Assembly (NCBI RefSeq): GCF_900143565.1
Contig: NZ_FREX01000007.1
Span: 62,009 to 126,008, forward strand
Reading direction: 5' to 3'
From: Pseudovibrio sp. Alg231-02
GTDB taxonomy: Bacteria; Pseudomonadota; Alphaproteobacteria; Rhizobiales; Stappiaceae
Length of the DNA: 64,000 nucleotides
The position numbers and the translations under genes are program-made. Below are positions 18,651 to 27,521 of the stretch, in pieces; position 1 is the first letter of the stretch, and each line of letters opens with the position of its first letter. The notes under the pieces were generated by a model. It made no database searches and was not told where the DNA came from. It was given only the letters and a program-made list of their open reading frames with translations.

Positions 18651-20204
18651 ATGGCCCACAAACATCTGGTTTTGCTGAATATGATCGGGGCACTCGCTCT
18701 AGTCATGATCGATCAGACTGTGCTGGGCATCATTCTGCCGTCCCTTCAGCGAACCTATGCCTTTGGTCCGGTGCACCTGCAATGGGCGGTCAATGCCTAC
18801 CTGATCGCGTTGGCCTCCATGTTGATGTGTGGTGGCTGGTTGGGCGATAAATTCGGTTACTTCACCTCCCTTCGCATCGGTGTGGCACTGTTCACAGCCG
18901 CCTCGCTCGCTTGTGCCTATGCTCCGACGGGTGACATATTCATAACTTCCCGCGTGTTTCAGGGGCTCGGCGCCGCATTGATGCAGCCTGCGGCGACGGC
19001 TCTCGTGTTTTCCTCTTATCCGGCAGATGAAAGGGGCAAGGCTCTGGCACATTATGTCGGCGCTGGCCTGGTCTTTATGGCAGCAGGGCCACTGGTGGGC
19101 GGCACGCTGGTACAGCTGTTCTCATGGCAGCTGGTGTTCTTGCTCAACGTACCCATTGGAGCTGCCGTCCTGATCATGGCCTTTGCCATCGGCAAGGGCA
19201 AAACCTCCAGAGAAACCGGTAATTTTGATTTTCTGGGTGCAGCTCTTTTTGTCATGGCATTGCTGGTGTTCACTGTCGCAGTTCAACGCTTGGGCGATTA
19301 TCGCCTCACATTGGGGGAAGGGGTCGTCTCGCTTGGGTTCATAGCTCTGATTTGTTACCTGCTGTTTGCCCGCAGGCACCGTGTCGCGCAGCCATTCATC
19401 CAGTTCTCCCTCTTTGAAAACAAGGTCTATCTGGGTTGCTGTCTACTGCTCTTCTGCATTCCGTTTGGCTTGTTGGCACAGGTGGTGTTCGGCGCCGTTT
19501 TCCTGCAAAACGTCTTGAGCCTGACACCTTTTCAAGCGGGCCTTTCCATGTTGCCCGTGGTGCTGACAATCATCATTTGCGCTCAGTTCGGGGGGCGTTT
19601 GGTGGGCAAAATCAATTTCCGCAATCTTGCAGTTTGCGGCAGTCTGGCCATGGGGGCTGGCTTCTTGATGCAGGCCCTGGTGATCCACTTCAACAATCTC
19701 TGGATGCTGTTTCCCGGAATGATGCTGATGGGGGCCGGACTGGGCTTTCTCATCAGCTCCGTTTCTACAGAAGCTCTCTCCCACGTTTCTCTGCTCGCCC
19801 GTGCCCGTGCTACGGCCTTGCTGCAAACCTGCCGGCAAGTGGGGGGTGTGTTTGGCATTGCCTGTGTGGGGGCTCTCATAAACTGGCGGGAAAAGACGAT
19901 GATTTCCGCTGCAGCTGAGCTGATGGAGCCCAATGACAAAGACCGTGAACTGCTACAATTGCTGCTCTACAAGTTCATGGGGGATCAACCCGCCGCTGCC
20001 GCCTTGCTGCACGAGCGCTGGCCGCAGTCGCTTTACATCCTCAAAGCAATCAGCAGCCGAGCACTTGCAGATGGTTTTTTCTTCAGCGCACTGGTTTTGG
20101 CTGGTGCCGCTGTCATGTCTCTTTGGGCCTTCAAAGGCCACACACCAAGACAAAGACCACCAGTCTCAAAGACACCGGCACCGGAAAAGCCAGCAGATGA
20201 TTAG
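18651..20204 (+). CDS. MFS transporter, DHA2 (14-helix) family
   Basis: A 517-residue drug/H+ antiporter-2 type major facilitator with about 14 membrane helices. The helix I motif LVMIDQTVLGIILPSLQ, the motif GGWLGDKFGY, and motif C-like GAGLVFMAAGPLVGG are typical of exporters such as QacA/EmrB. A GTG 12 nt upstream sits in front of the GGAGG ribosome site, so ATG at 18651 is chosen. It follows the hydrolase gene by 23 nt in the patatin operon and may export a product or a toxic lipid. No membrane-fusion partner is nearby. Confidence 0.9.
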   Translation: MAHKHLVLLNMIGALALVMIDQTVLGIILPSLQRTYAFGPVHLQWAVNAYLIALASMLMCGGWLGDKFGYFTSLRIGVALFTAASLACAYAPTGDIFITSRVFQGLGAALMQPAATALVFSSYPADERGKALAHYVGAGLVFMAAGPLVGGTLVQLFSWQLVFLLNVPIGAAVLIMAFAIGKGKTSRETGNFDFLGAALFVMALLVFTVAVQRLGDYRLTLGEGVVSLGFIALICYLLFARRHRVAQPFIQFSLFENKVYLGCCLLLFCIPFGLLAQVVFGAVFLQNVLSLTPFQAGLSMLPVVLTIIICAQFGGRLVGKINFRNLAVCGSLAMGAGFLMQALVIHFNNLWMLFPGMMLMGAGLGFLISSVSTEALSHVSLLARARATALLQTCRQVGGVFGIACVGALINWREKTMISAAAELMEPNDKDRELLQLLLYKFMGDQPAAAALLHERWPQSLYILKAISSRALADGFFFSALVLAGAAVMSLWAFKGHTPRQRPPVSKTPAPEKPADD

Positions 20205-20407
20205 TGCTAAAATCCCCGTGCAAGAGCCGTAAGCCACAACCTGACGCATTGGCGCCATTTTGTTTGCTTACAGGTTTGGCCAAAATTAACTGCGCAGACC
20301 AATCTCTCCTTCATCTTCTTAGGCGTATGCTCTCAGGGTAACCGGAGCGATGCCCCGGCGATTTGCATAAACACCTTGGCACCACCTGATTCTAAGACGG
20401 CTTCTTG

Positions 20408-21460
20408 ATGCATCTACGGACACTAACAGTTTTGGCAGGACTTCTAGCGCTCAGTGGCTGCAATGAGTCCACGCCCCTCCAAAAAACAGCCCCACAAGCA
20501 GATATGATTGCAAAGTTGGACGAGCACGCCAAAGGTATCCAGCGCGGCAATCCGGATGCAAGCCTGAGTGTGGCGGTGGTTCGTGAGGGGAAAGTCGAGT
20601 TTATCCGTCTCTACGACAAGTCCAGCAGAGGCAAAACTGTGGTTGGGGCGCAAGAACCTATTTTTGAAGTTGCCTCCCTCGGCAAGCCCGTCTTTGCCTA
20701 TCTGACGCTGAAGCTGGTGGATCTGGATATCCTCTCGCTGGAGCGCCCGCTCTACCAGTACGCCCCGGATCTGTTTGAAGGCTCTGACCCACGCTTGAAG
20801 CGCATCACCGCTCGCATGCTGCTCTCTCATACCTCCGGCCTTGCCAACTTTGATGAGAAAGATCCGCTGAAACTGCGGTTTGATCCGGGGACGGAGTTTA
20901 CCTATTCCGGTTCCGGCTATGCCTTGTTGCAGCAGGTGCTGGAGCGGCGAACGGGACTGAACCTTGAGACGCTGGCGCGCATTCATGTGTTTGAGCCGCT
21001 TGGCATGTCGTCCACCAGTTATCTCTGGCAACGCGCCTACGATTATCGCATCCGCTTTGGGTATGATGCAGAGGGGGACCGGATAAAAGAAAAGCGGAAA
21101 CCCGCCATCGGCAATGCGGCATGGAGCCTGCACACCACGGCTGGAGATTACGCCCGCTTTCTGGTTGCTATGATGGATGAGGCCGCAGAGCCCGAGCTGA
21201 AAGAGCGCATGTTGCAAACCCACAAAACTGTGACAGGCAAGATCGGCTGGTCTATTGGGTGGGGCCTTCAGGCCACCAAGCCAAACAGCTCCATCTGGCA
21301 CTGGGGCAGCAATCCGGGCTATCGCTCCTACACGGTTGGTTATCCGCAGGAGGATATGGGGATTGTGGTGCTTTCCAACAATGAGAAGCTCTTTGAGAAG
21401 ATTGAACCGCTTATTCTCCATACAATAGGAGGGACACTGCCCTCCTATCATTGGTTCTAA
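20408..21460 (+). CDS. Serine hydrolase lipoprotein, class C beta-lactamase fold
   Basis: A 350-residue periplasmic lipoprotein (lipobox LSGC) with a beta-lactamase/transpeptidase-like domain. The SxxK motif is SLGK (in EVASLGKPVF), the YxN-type motif is YSG, and the third motif reads HWGSNPG. It is probably an esterase or D-aminopeptidase-like serine hydrolase rather than a resistance enzyme. A TTG precedes the ATG by one codon; ATG at 20408 is preferred. Convergent with the aminotransferase gene, 9 nt apart. Confidence 0.85.
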   Translation: MHLRTLTVLAGLLALSGCNESTPLQKTAPQADMIAKLDEHAKGIQRGNPDASLSVAVVREGKVEFIRLYDKSSRGKTVVGAQEPIFEVASLGKPVFAYLTLKLVDLDILSLERPLYQYAPDLFEGSDPRLKRITARMLLSHTSGLANFDEKDPLKLRFDPGTEFTYSGSGYALLQQVLERRTGLNLETLARIHVFEPLGMSSTSYLWQRAYDYRIRFGYDAEGDRIKEKRKPAIGNAAWSLHTTAGDYARFLVAMMDEAAEPELKERMLQTHKTVTGKIGWSIGWGLQATKPNSSIWHWGSNPGYRSYTVGYPQEDMGIVVLSNNEKLFEKIEPLILHTIGGTLPSYHWF

Positions 21461-21469
21461 CTTACAGGG

Positions 21470-22678
21470 TCACGCCGTTTCCCGCGCATTGGCAAGGAAT
21501 GGTGACAGCCGCGCCATGGCTTCGTTGAGCTGCTCATCCGTTTGCGCAAAGCACAGGCGGAACCAACCCGGCTCTCCAACAAGAAATGCATCTCCCGGCG
21601 CGAGCCCCACCTTGGCCCGTTCAATCAGCATACGGGCATAAGCGACGGAATCCGTCACGCCCTCCACCTTGAAATAAGCATAAAATGCACTTTCTGGCAC
21701 CGGACAGGTTACGCCCTCATGGGTGAGCAGGCGCGAGCATACCAGATCGCGTGCGTGCTGGTAGTTCTTTGCCATTTGCGCAACAAACTCCTCGCCCTGC
21801 TGAAGTGCAACCACAGCTGCGCGTTGAGAGAACGGCGGGGCACTGGCGATGGAGAACTCGGCTATCTTTTCGACAACAGGCGTCAGGCTTGGTGGCAAGG
21901 TGAGCCAGCCTAAACGCCAGCCAGTCATGGCCCACGATTTGGAAAAGGAATTCACCACGATCAAACGATCTTCCGGCTCGGACACCTCAAGAAACGACGG
22001 AGCTGCCTTGCCGGAATAAACTGTACGGGCATAAACCTCATCAGAGATCAGCCATGTACCACGTTCGCGCAGAACTTCCATAATCCGCGCAATCTCATGT
22101 TTGGTCAGCATAAAGCCCGTCGGGTTGGAAGGTGAGTTGAGCAACACCACCTTTGCGCCCCTGGCGGTTTCCAAAAACCCCTCCACATCCAATGACCACT
22201 TGCCGTCCTTCACTTCAAGAGAGTGGGTGACTGTGCGGGCACCTTGCAGCTTGGGAATGGAGAGCAGATTTGGGAAGGCGGGCGTCAGCGTGACAACGGT
22301 ATCGCCTTCTTCCAGCACACACTGAAAGGCCAGATTGAGCGCGTTGCCGCCGGAGACGGTTACCGCAACACGGTCCACGCCGATGGGCTTGTTGTAAAGC
22401 TCGCTCATATAGCCTGAGATCGCCTCTCGCAAATAAGGTCGTCCAAGGCCTTCTGCGTAAAACGTTTCTCCCGCGGACAATGACCGTGCCGCCTCATCAC
22501 AAATGAATTTGGGGGTAGGGATGTTCGGTTCCCCAAACCACAAAGGAATAAGGCCCTCCACGCTCATGGCAGCATTTGCCAGCTCTCGCGTGATGGATGG
22601 AGGAACCTGAATTGCGCGGCTTTCCAGCCCTTGTTTTGCTACACTCGTCAATATGTTGCCCGTCCGCCCGGATTTCAA
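21470..22678 (-). CDS. Pyridoxal-phosphate aminotransferase, class I/II
   Basis: A 402-residue fold-type I aminotransferase. PLP lysine is K247 in NSFSKSWAMTGWR; the NPTG motif is at residues 185-188, SDEVY at 212-216, and the phosphate-binding GGN at 110-112. It resembles aspartate/aromatic aminotransferases; the amino donor is not readable. It is transcribed alone, 344 nt downstream of the secretion operon. Confidence 0.9.
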   Translation of the reverse strand: MKSGRTGNILTSVAKQGLESRAIQVPPSITRELANAAMSVEGLIPLWFGEPNIPTPKFICDEAARSLSAGETFYAEGLGRPYLREAISGYMSELYNKPIGVDRVAVTVSGGNALNLAFQCVLEEGDTVVTLTPAFPNLLSIPKLQGARTVTHSLEVKDGKWSLDVEGFLETARGAKVVLLNSPSNPTGFMLTKHEIARIMEVLRERGTWLISDEVYARTVYSGKAAPSFLEVSEPEDRLIVVNSFSKSWAMTGWRLGWLTLPPSLTPVVEKIAEFSIASAPPFSQRAAVVALQQGEEFVAQMAKNYQHARDLVCSRLLTHEGVTCPVPESAFYAYFKVEGVTDSVAYARMLIERAKVGLAPGDAFLVGEPGWFRLCFAQTDEQLNEAMARLSPFLANARETA

Positions 22679-22700
22679 ACAATGATCAACCTCGTGAGCC

Positions 22701-22722
22701 TTGGGGTCGAAATATGACCCAA
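22701..22722. promoter_or_regulatory. Imperfect inverted repeat upstream of aminotransferase
   Basis: TTGGGGTC and GACCCAA face each other across 7 nt, starting 23 nt upstream of the aminotransferase ATG. The position fits an operator or part of the leader. Weak evidence: only 5 contiguous pairs plus two flanking pairs. Confidence 0.3.
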
Positions 22723-22863
22723 AGCACCACCGTCCTGAAGTTTATTCATATATCAGCAAATGGAAATTTCCAGGATAGAGATTTCGTCAAGCGTTTGCGA
22801 GGGAAAGAGCCCGTGCAGTGCTCGCACAGGGCGGCGGCATAGCACCACACGGGCCTTCACATA

Positions 22864-23017
22864 CCCGGAATTAGGGTTCCGGGCTCTCGGGAGGAGGTTG
22901 CTGAAGCAACAGGAGCGGCCATTGCTTCAACTTCTCACAACACACTGGGGCTATGGCTTTTGGGTATATCTTTGCCTGAAAACCCATCTTTCAGAGATAT
23001 GCCCGGATCAGCCCCAG
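22864..23017 (-). repeat. Stem-loop cluster after hlyD-type gene
   Basis: Just beyond the stop codon of the adaptor gene lie three inverted repeats. The largest is an imperfect stem with arms CTGGGGCT (22945-22952) and AGCCCCAG (23010-23017), extended by matching GGG and ATATCT blocks. Then come GTTGC-TGAA-GCAAC (22898-22911) and CCCGGAA/TTCCGGG (22864-22883). None has a good T run, so they may be Rho-dependent ends or mRNA 3' protectors rather than intrinsic terminators. Confidence 0.5.
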
Positions 23018-23022
23018 GAGCA

Positions 23023-24339
23023 TCAAGTCTCTCTCATCGCATGTGCGATCTGGTCCATCATTGGCTTGATCAGATAAGACAGAACAGACCGGTCTTCTGT
23101 CTTGATAAACGCCTCAACCGGCATGCCCGGAATGAGGGATTTGCCGTCCAAACGCTCCAGTTCCTCTTCAGGAATGGCCAGCTCGGCCAGGTAATAGGTG
23201 CTGCCTGTGCGCGGGTCCTGCACCAGATCAGGCGAGATGGTTTTCAGCCGCGCCTTGAGTTCCGGGGTGGTGCGCTTGTCAAACGCAGGCAGGCGAATGG
23301 TTGCTTCCTGATTGGGGTTGATCTGATCCACATCCACCGGCTGCACTTTAGCTTCCACGATGAGCTGGTCTTCTTCCGGCACGATCTTCATCACCACTTC
23401 GCCGCCCATGATGACGCCGCCAATGGTGTGAATGGCCAGATCAAACACCTTGCCGTTTTGAGGAGCACGGATTTCCGTCCGGCGAAGCTCATCCTGCGCT
23501 GCAATGCGTCGTTCTTCGAGCTCAGAAATCTGGGCACGGGTCTGTTGCAATTGTTCCAGATTGTTGGAACGCAGTTCCTCATCTGATTGTATGATCATGA
23601 CCCGGCGTTCGCTGATCGCCTCTCCAGAGCGGGCGATCTGGGCAATTATACCACCAAGCTCGCCTTCCAGAGAGCTGCGCTCACGTTGAAACGCCATGAC
23701 ACGGGACTCGGTCACCAGTTTCTTTTTACGCAAAGATTCCAAGCCACCCAGTTCGGTGTTGATCAGGTCTACTTCGTTCTGTTTTGCATCCCGCTGCAGC
23801 TCTAGGCCGTCGATCTGCTTTTCAAACTGACCGATCTGGGTTTCCAGCTGCTCTTTCTTGCTCAGATGATTTTTCTGCCGCGCTTCCATCATGTTGCGCT
23901 GGGTTTCTTCAATCATCATCAGATGCGCACGGTGCAAAGGAGATTTCGCCCGTTGCTTGAACGTAATCTCAGTGCGGCCCTGTATCTCAGAGGTTAGCCG
24001 GGATTCCTGCGCATAAAGCTCGTCAAGCTGATTGGTCAGCACAGCCAGATTGGAGCGGGTGAGAGTATCATCCAACCGCAGGACAAGTTCTCCGGCCTTC
24101 ACCGGATCGCCGTTCTTGACGAGGATCTGGTTGACGATACCGCCATCGCGGTGCTGCACGCTCTTGGTGCTGGTTTCAACAACGATGGTTGCCGGCGCAA
24201 CAACCGCGCCGGAAATTTCCGTCACAACTGTCCAGGTGCCTGCACCGAAGATGAGGAGTGCTGCCAGAGCACCGCCCCATTTGAGATGGCGGGTGATGCT
24301 TACGCCGATATCGTAGGAATTGTCGGTATTTCTAGCCAT
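23023..24339 (-). CDS. Type I secretion membrane-fusion protein (HlyD family)
   Basis: A 438-residue periplasmic adaptor of a type I secretion system. It has a short cytosolic N-terminus, one membrane helix (about residues 20-42), a long coiled-coil hairpin rich in Glu/Gln/Arg, lipoyl-like half-motifs (VQHRDGGIVNQILV and IRAPQNGKVFDL), and a beta-barrel end. It overlaps the transporter gene by 8 nt, with a GGAGGTGG ribosome site. The partner TolC-type channel is not in the window. Confidence 0.93.
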   Translation of the reverse strand: MARNTDNSYDIGVSITRHLKWGGALAALLIFGAGTWTVVTEISGAVVAPATIVVETSTKSVQHRDGGIVNQILVKNGDPVKAGELVLRLDDTLTRSNLAVLTNQLDELYAQESRLTSEIQGRTEITFKQRAKSPLHRAHLMMIEETQRNMMEARQKNHLSKKEQLETQIGQFEKQIDGLELQRDAKQNEVDLINTELGGLESLRKKKLVTESRVMAFQRERSSLEGELGGIIAQIARSGEAISERRVMIIQSDEELRSNNLEQLQQTRAQISELEERRIAAQDELRRTEIRAPQNGKVFDLAIHTIGGVIMGGEVVMKIVPEEDQLIVEAKVQPVDVDQINPNQEATIRLPAFDKRTTPELKARLKTISPDLVQDPRTGSTYYLAELAIPEEELERLDGKSLIPGMPVEAFIKTEDRSVLSYLIKPMMDQIAHAMRET

Positions 24340-26056
24340 TTAACACCACCTCCTGCGGCTTGCGAAGCGGAGCTATCACCTGCTTCATGATCTTGTCTTT
24401 TGCACCAATGGCTTCCGCTTCACCCTCATTCATCACAAGGATCTGATCGACTGCTGACGTCGCTGCCGGACGGTGTGCCACCACGATGACGATGGAACCA
24501 CGCTCACGCATGTCGTGGATTGCGTTGGTCAACGCTGCTTCGCCTTGCGCATCCAGATTGGAGTTTGGCTCATCCAGCACGATCAGGAAGGGGTTGCCAT
24601 AAAGCGCACGCGCCAGTGCTATCCGCTGGCGCTGACCACCAGAAAGGCCGTTGCCAGTTGCGCCGATGACGGTGTTGTAGCCTTCCGGCAAGCTCACGAT
24701 CAGATCGTGTACGTTGGCCATGCGGGCGGCTTCAATCAGCTTGTCGCTGTCTTCATCCGGCTTGAAACGCTGGATGTTCTCGGCGATAGTGCCATCAAAG
24801 AGCTGAATGTCCTGTGGCAGATAGCCAATGAAGTCACCACGATCCATCGCGCTCCACTGGTCCAGTTCTGCGCCGTCAAAACGGATCGAGCCCTTCAGCG
24901 GATTGGTGATGCCGACCATCGCTCTCGTCAGCGTCGACTTACCTGACCCGGAATGCCCGATAATACCCAGACCATCGCCAGCTTTCAGTTCCAGAGAAAC
25001 GTTTTTGACGAAGGCTTCTTTGGCTGCGATTGGTCCGCAGGACAAGCCTTCAACAACAACCGACTCCTGCGGGAACGGAATGGACACCCGTTCCTTTGGC
25101 TTTGCCTGTGAGGCGAAGATTTCCTGAAGCCGCGAAATGCCAACTCTGGCGGCAACAAACCCACGCCAGTTGACGATTGCCATCTCAACCGGAGCCAGTG
25201 CACGGGCCGTCATAATGGAGGACGCGATCATCACGCCTGCAGAGACTTCCTGCTGAATAACCAGCCACGCCCCAAGGGCAAGAATACCGGACTGCAGCAT
25301 GAACCGCAGGGTCTTGATCATGGTGGTGAAGATGTTGGACCGGTCAGAGGCTGCCCGCTGGCGACCAAGGAAGACATCATTGTTATCCTCCCACCGGTCA
25401 CGCAAGTGGTCGATCATGCCCATGGCCTCAATGCTCTCGGCATTGCGGCGGCACGCTTCAATCAATGTAGTCCGCTTGTTGGCTTCAACAGCTGTGTTTG
25501 CAGCCGGGCGACGAGAGGACAACTCGTTCAGCGCAATCAAGGCACAGATGAACAAGGCGCCAATGAGAGCCGTGGTGCCCAAAAGCGGGTGAAACAGAAA
25601 CACGATGCCCAAGTAGAGCGGCATCCATGGCATATCGAAGATCGCGGAAGGACCGGAGCCGGACAGGAACTGCCGGATGGAGTCCAGATCGCCGACAGGT
25701 CTGGAGCGTTCGCCCTCAGCGCCCATAACCAACGGGACACGGGTCGATGTTTCAAAGGCCAGACCGGTGAGCTGCTCATCCACGTGTTGACCAACACGCA
25801 GCAACAGCCGGTTCCGCAGACCATCCAGAATTCCGTAGAAGATATAAAGCACAGCCACAAACAGGCTGAGAACAACAAGCGTTGGCACAGAGCTGCTGGA
25901 CAAAACGCGATCATAGATCTGCAGCATGAACAAAGGGCCAGTCAGCATAAGCAGGTTGATTAACATGCTGATGCCACCAATGCCCCAAAACGCCCGATAG
26001 AGTTTGCGAAAGGCGTTGGAAATGTAGGATGTGTGCTCTTGTAACGGCTTACCCAA
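24332..26056 (-). CDS. Type I secretion ABC transporter/ATPase (PrtD-like)
   Basis: A 574-residue half-transporter: six-helix membrane domain (first about 320 residues) and C-terminal ATPase with Walker A GHSGSGKST, signature LSGGQRQR and Walker B FLIVLDEP. There is no N-terminal C39 peptidase or C39-like domain, so leader-peptide processing is not expected; this fits PrtD-type systems that recognise a C-terminal signal. A longer frame opens at a TTG (26110) lying inside the loop of a 14-bp hairpin; the TTG at 26056 with GGAGGG 5 nt upstream is a better start. Confidence 0.9.
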   Translation of the reverse strand: MGKPLQEHTSYISNAFRKLYRAFWGIGGISMLINLLMLTGPLFMLQIYDRVLSSSSVPTLVVLSLFVAVLYIFYGILDGLRNRLLLRVGQHVDEQLTGLAFETSTRVPLVMGAEGERSRPVGDLDSIRQFLSGSGPSAIFDMPWMPLYLGIVFLFHPLLGTTALIGALFICALIALNELSSRRPAANTAVEANKRTTLIEACRRNAESIEAMGMIDHLRDRWEDNNDVFLGRQRAASDRSNIFTTMIKTLRFMLQSGILALGAWLVIQQEVSAGVMIASSIMTARALAPVEMAIVNWRGFVAARVGISRLQEIFASQAKPKERVSIPFPQESVVVEGLSCGPIAAKEAFVKNVSLELKAGDGLGIIGHSGSGKSTLTRAMVGITNPLKGSIRFDGAELDQWSAMDRGDFIGYLPQDIQLFDGTIAENIQRFKPDEDSDKLIEAARMANVHDLIVSLPEGYNTVIGATGNGLSGGQRQRIALARALYGNPFLIVLDEPNSNLDAQGEAALTNAIHDMRERGSIVIVVAHRPAATSAVDQILVMNEGEAEAIGAKDKIMKQVIAPLRKPQEVVLNG

Positions 26057-26090
26057 AATACCCTCCAGCTTGTTGTTTTTATGCTGGGTT

Positions 26091-26128
26091 GGTTCGGGCG
26101 CCACACCCAAGCTCGTGGCGCCCGAACC
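26091..26128 (-). promoter_or_regulatory. Perfect 14-bp intercistronic hairpin after the small secreted-protein gene
   Basis: Arms GGTTCGGGCGCCAC (26091-26104) and GTGGCGCCCGAACC (26115-26128) are exact complements around a 10-nt loop, located 7 nt after the stop codon of the small protein gene and before the transporter gene. No U run follows on the minus strand. It probably stabilises or partly terminates the upstream message so that substrate outnumbers transporter. Confidence 0.75.
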
Positions 26129-26135
26129 GTTCTGA

Positions 26136-26489
26136 TTACATCAACATGTCATCAGAACCGTAGTCTGCATTGCCTTCCAGCACTGGTGCATCTGCTGCAG
26201 CAACTTCTACAGTTTCAGATGCAGGGTTGAGAGCGTCATAAACGTCCTTTACCCCTTCAGCGATGTTGGTGATGACGCTGACAACGGCCGTAACTGGGTT
26301 TGATGTTGCAACCCCCACGGCTATGTCCACGACAACGTCAACAACAGTGTCGACCACAGCTTCAAATACGCCTGCGATCTTCTGACCAAGCTCATGCTGA
26401 CCAAATGCATCGGAGACGGTTTCAATCACTGCGCTAACAGCTTTGGTTACGACGTTTGCGATTGCTTTGAATGGATTCCACCAGCCCAT
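26136..26489 (-). CDS. Small Val/Asp-rich protein, candidate type I secretion substrate
   Basis: A 117-residue protein I do not recognise, first gene of the operon with the ABC transporter and adaptor. It opens with MGWWNPF, continues with amphipathic segments (VVDTVVDVVVDIAVG at about residues 46-60 places Asp every fourth residue), and ends in an acidic stretch closing with DYGSDDMLM, the acidic-then-hydrophobic tail typical of type I secretion signals. There are no Cys, no glycine-rich RTX nonapeptides, no Sec signal and no double-glycine leader. A TTG 21 nt upstream is less likely than the ATG at 26489, which has AAAGGGA about 7 nt before it. Secretion is inferred from context. Confidence 0.7.
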   Translation of the reverse strand: MGWWNPFKAIANVVTKAVSAVIETVSDAFGQHELGQKIAGVFEAVVDTVVDVVVDIAVGVATSNPVTAVVSVITNIAEGVKDVYDALNPASETVEVAAADAPVLEGNADYGSDDMLM

Positions 26490-27455
26490 GTCTTTATCCC
26501 TTTCAGACAAAAGTTAGATAAGTTTCACCGCTCCCGAAGCGCACTCCGAGGTACAGTGATGTTAAATTGTTGGTGTGATACCGCTGGCAAGAGGTCCTTC
26601 AGATGGCTACACGTTACGTGTTGGCTTCAAAGGGTCCCAATCCAAGTCGGTTCTCTATTTCGAAGAAGTCCCTGGACGCACCCGAACACTGCTAATGCCG
26701 CATTCAGAATGCAAGTCTACACTACGAATATATGTCATAGCCTAGCCTCCCAGCTTCGCTAAATGCTCACAATGAGCATGCCTCATAGCGACAAACGTTT
26801 TGAGTAACGTTTAGTGTCACCCAACCAACTTCAGTTACCTGAAGTCCTAATCAAATCCCCTATGCATAACTTGCATTAATCTCATCATACCACTTTGAGT
26901 ACACATTACAGATACGATGCAATCCGCCAGTTACACATCCCCGTTTTGGGAGGTGACCTGATCTGAGTTCAATATTTGGCCGCAATTAGGGCGGAAATGT
27001 GGCGAACAATTTTATACTTTTAGATCTAGAATAAATGTTATCCAAATGTTTAGTGCAAATACAACTCTAGGTATTATTGAAATATCAGTATTTTTATACT
27101 TAGGGTATATTAAATTTATCTTACATAAAAATTTATCGATAAAAAGTACCTTACGTTTGAGTAAGTTACCTCGCATGACGTGATGCATGTCACACTCATA
27201 CGTCTGTCAACACAAAAAATATGAGGGTGACACTCATTTTATAGTGAAAATATATCACCAAGGTGCCGTTTAGGTCATATATTTACCTTAAAAGTGACCA
27301 CACAACGGCAAATCAGGGCAATCAAAGTGGATAATAGTGTCAGTTGAAGAGGACAAATCCGGAAATTTAGAAATGAGGAATCCAGCGTCTGTGCGCACTT
27401 AATGGTTTAATCAAACTAAGCCGATGAACCTCAGATTGCTTACTCTAAGTAAATA
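26490..27455. promoter_or_regulatory. Long AT-rich noncoding region upstream of the secretion operon
   Basis: Almost 1 kb with no gene-like frame, clearly richer in A+T than its neighbours, especially 27000-27180. An imperfect 12-bp inverted repeat, GTCACACTCATA (27189-27200) against TATGAGGGTGAC (27220-27231), is present, and the motif GACACTCATT recurs at 27229. It should hold the operon promoter; its size suggests several regulator sites, possible H-NS-like silencing, or an unrecognised small RNA. Confidence 0.45.
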
Positions 27456-27481
27456 CCCCGACCTACTTTCGTAGATCGGGG
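27456..27481 (-). terminator. Terminator of TRAP operon 2
   Basis: CCCCGACCTAC, loop TTTC, GTAGATCGGGG: 10 of 11 pairs, 40 nt after the dctM stop, followed on the minus strand by a short T-rich stretch. A good intrinsic terminator for the catabolic/TRAP operon. Confidence 0.75.
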
Positions 27482-27521
27482 CATTAAGAGATCGGCACTT
27501 ACGGCAGATGGTTCAGAGGCG

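Noticed and set aside
20444-21451. 335-residue minus-strand frame opposite the serine hydrolase
   Set aside because: The plus-strand protein has a lipobox and SxxK motifs; the minus frame has none and its composition is not protein-like.
26057-26110. Longer start of the ABC transporter at a TTG
   Set aside because: It falls in the loop of a 14-bp hairpin without a ribosome site; a TTG at 26056 with GGAGGG is better placed.
26490-27455. Possible transposon or prophage remnant in the AT-rich region
   Set aside because: No transposase or integrase pieces, no terminal repeats and no target duplications were seen.
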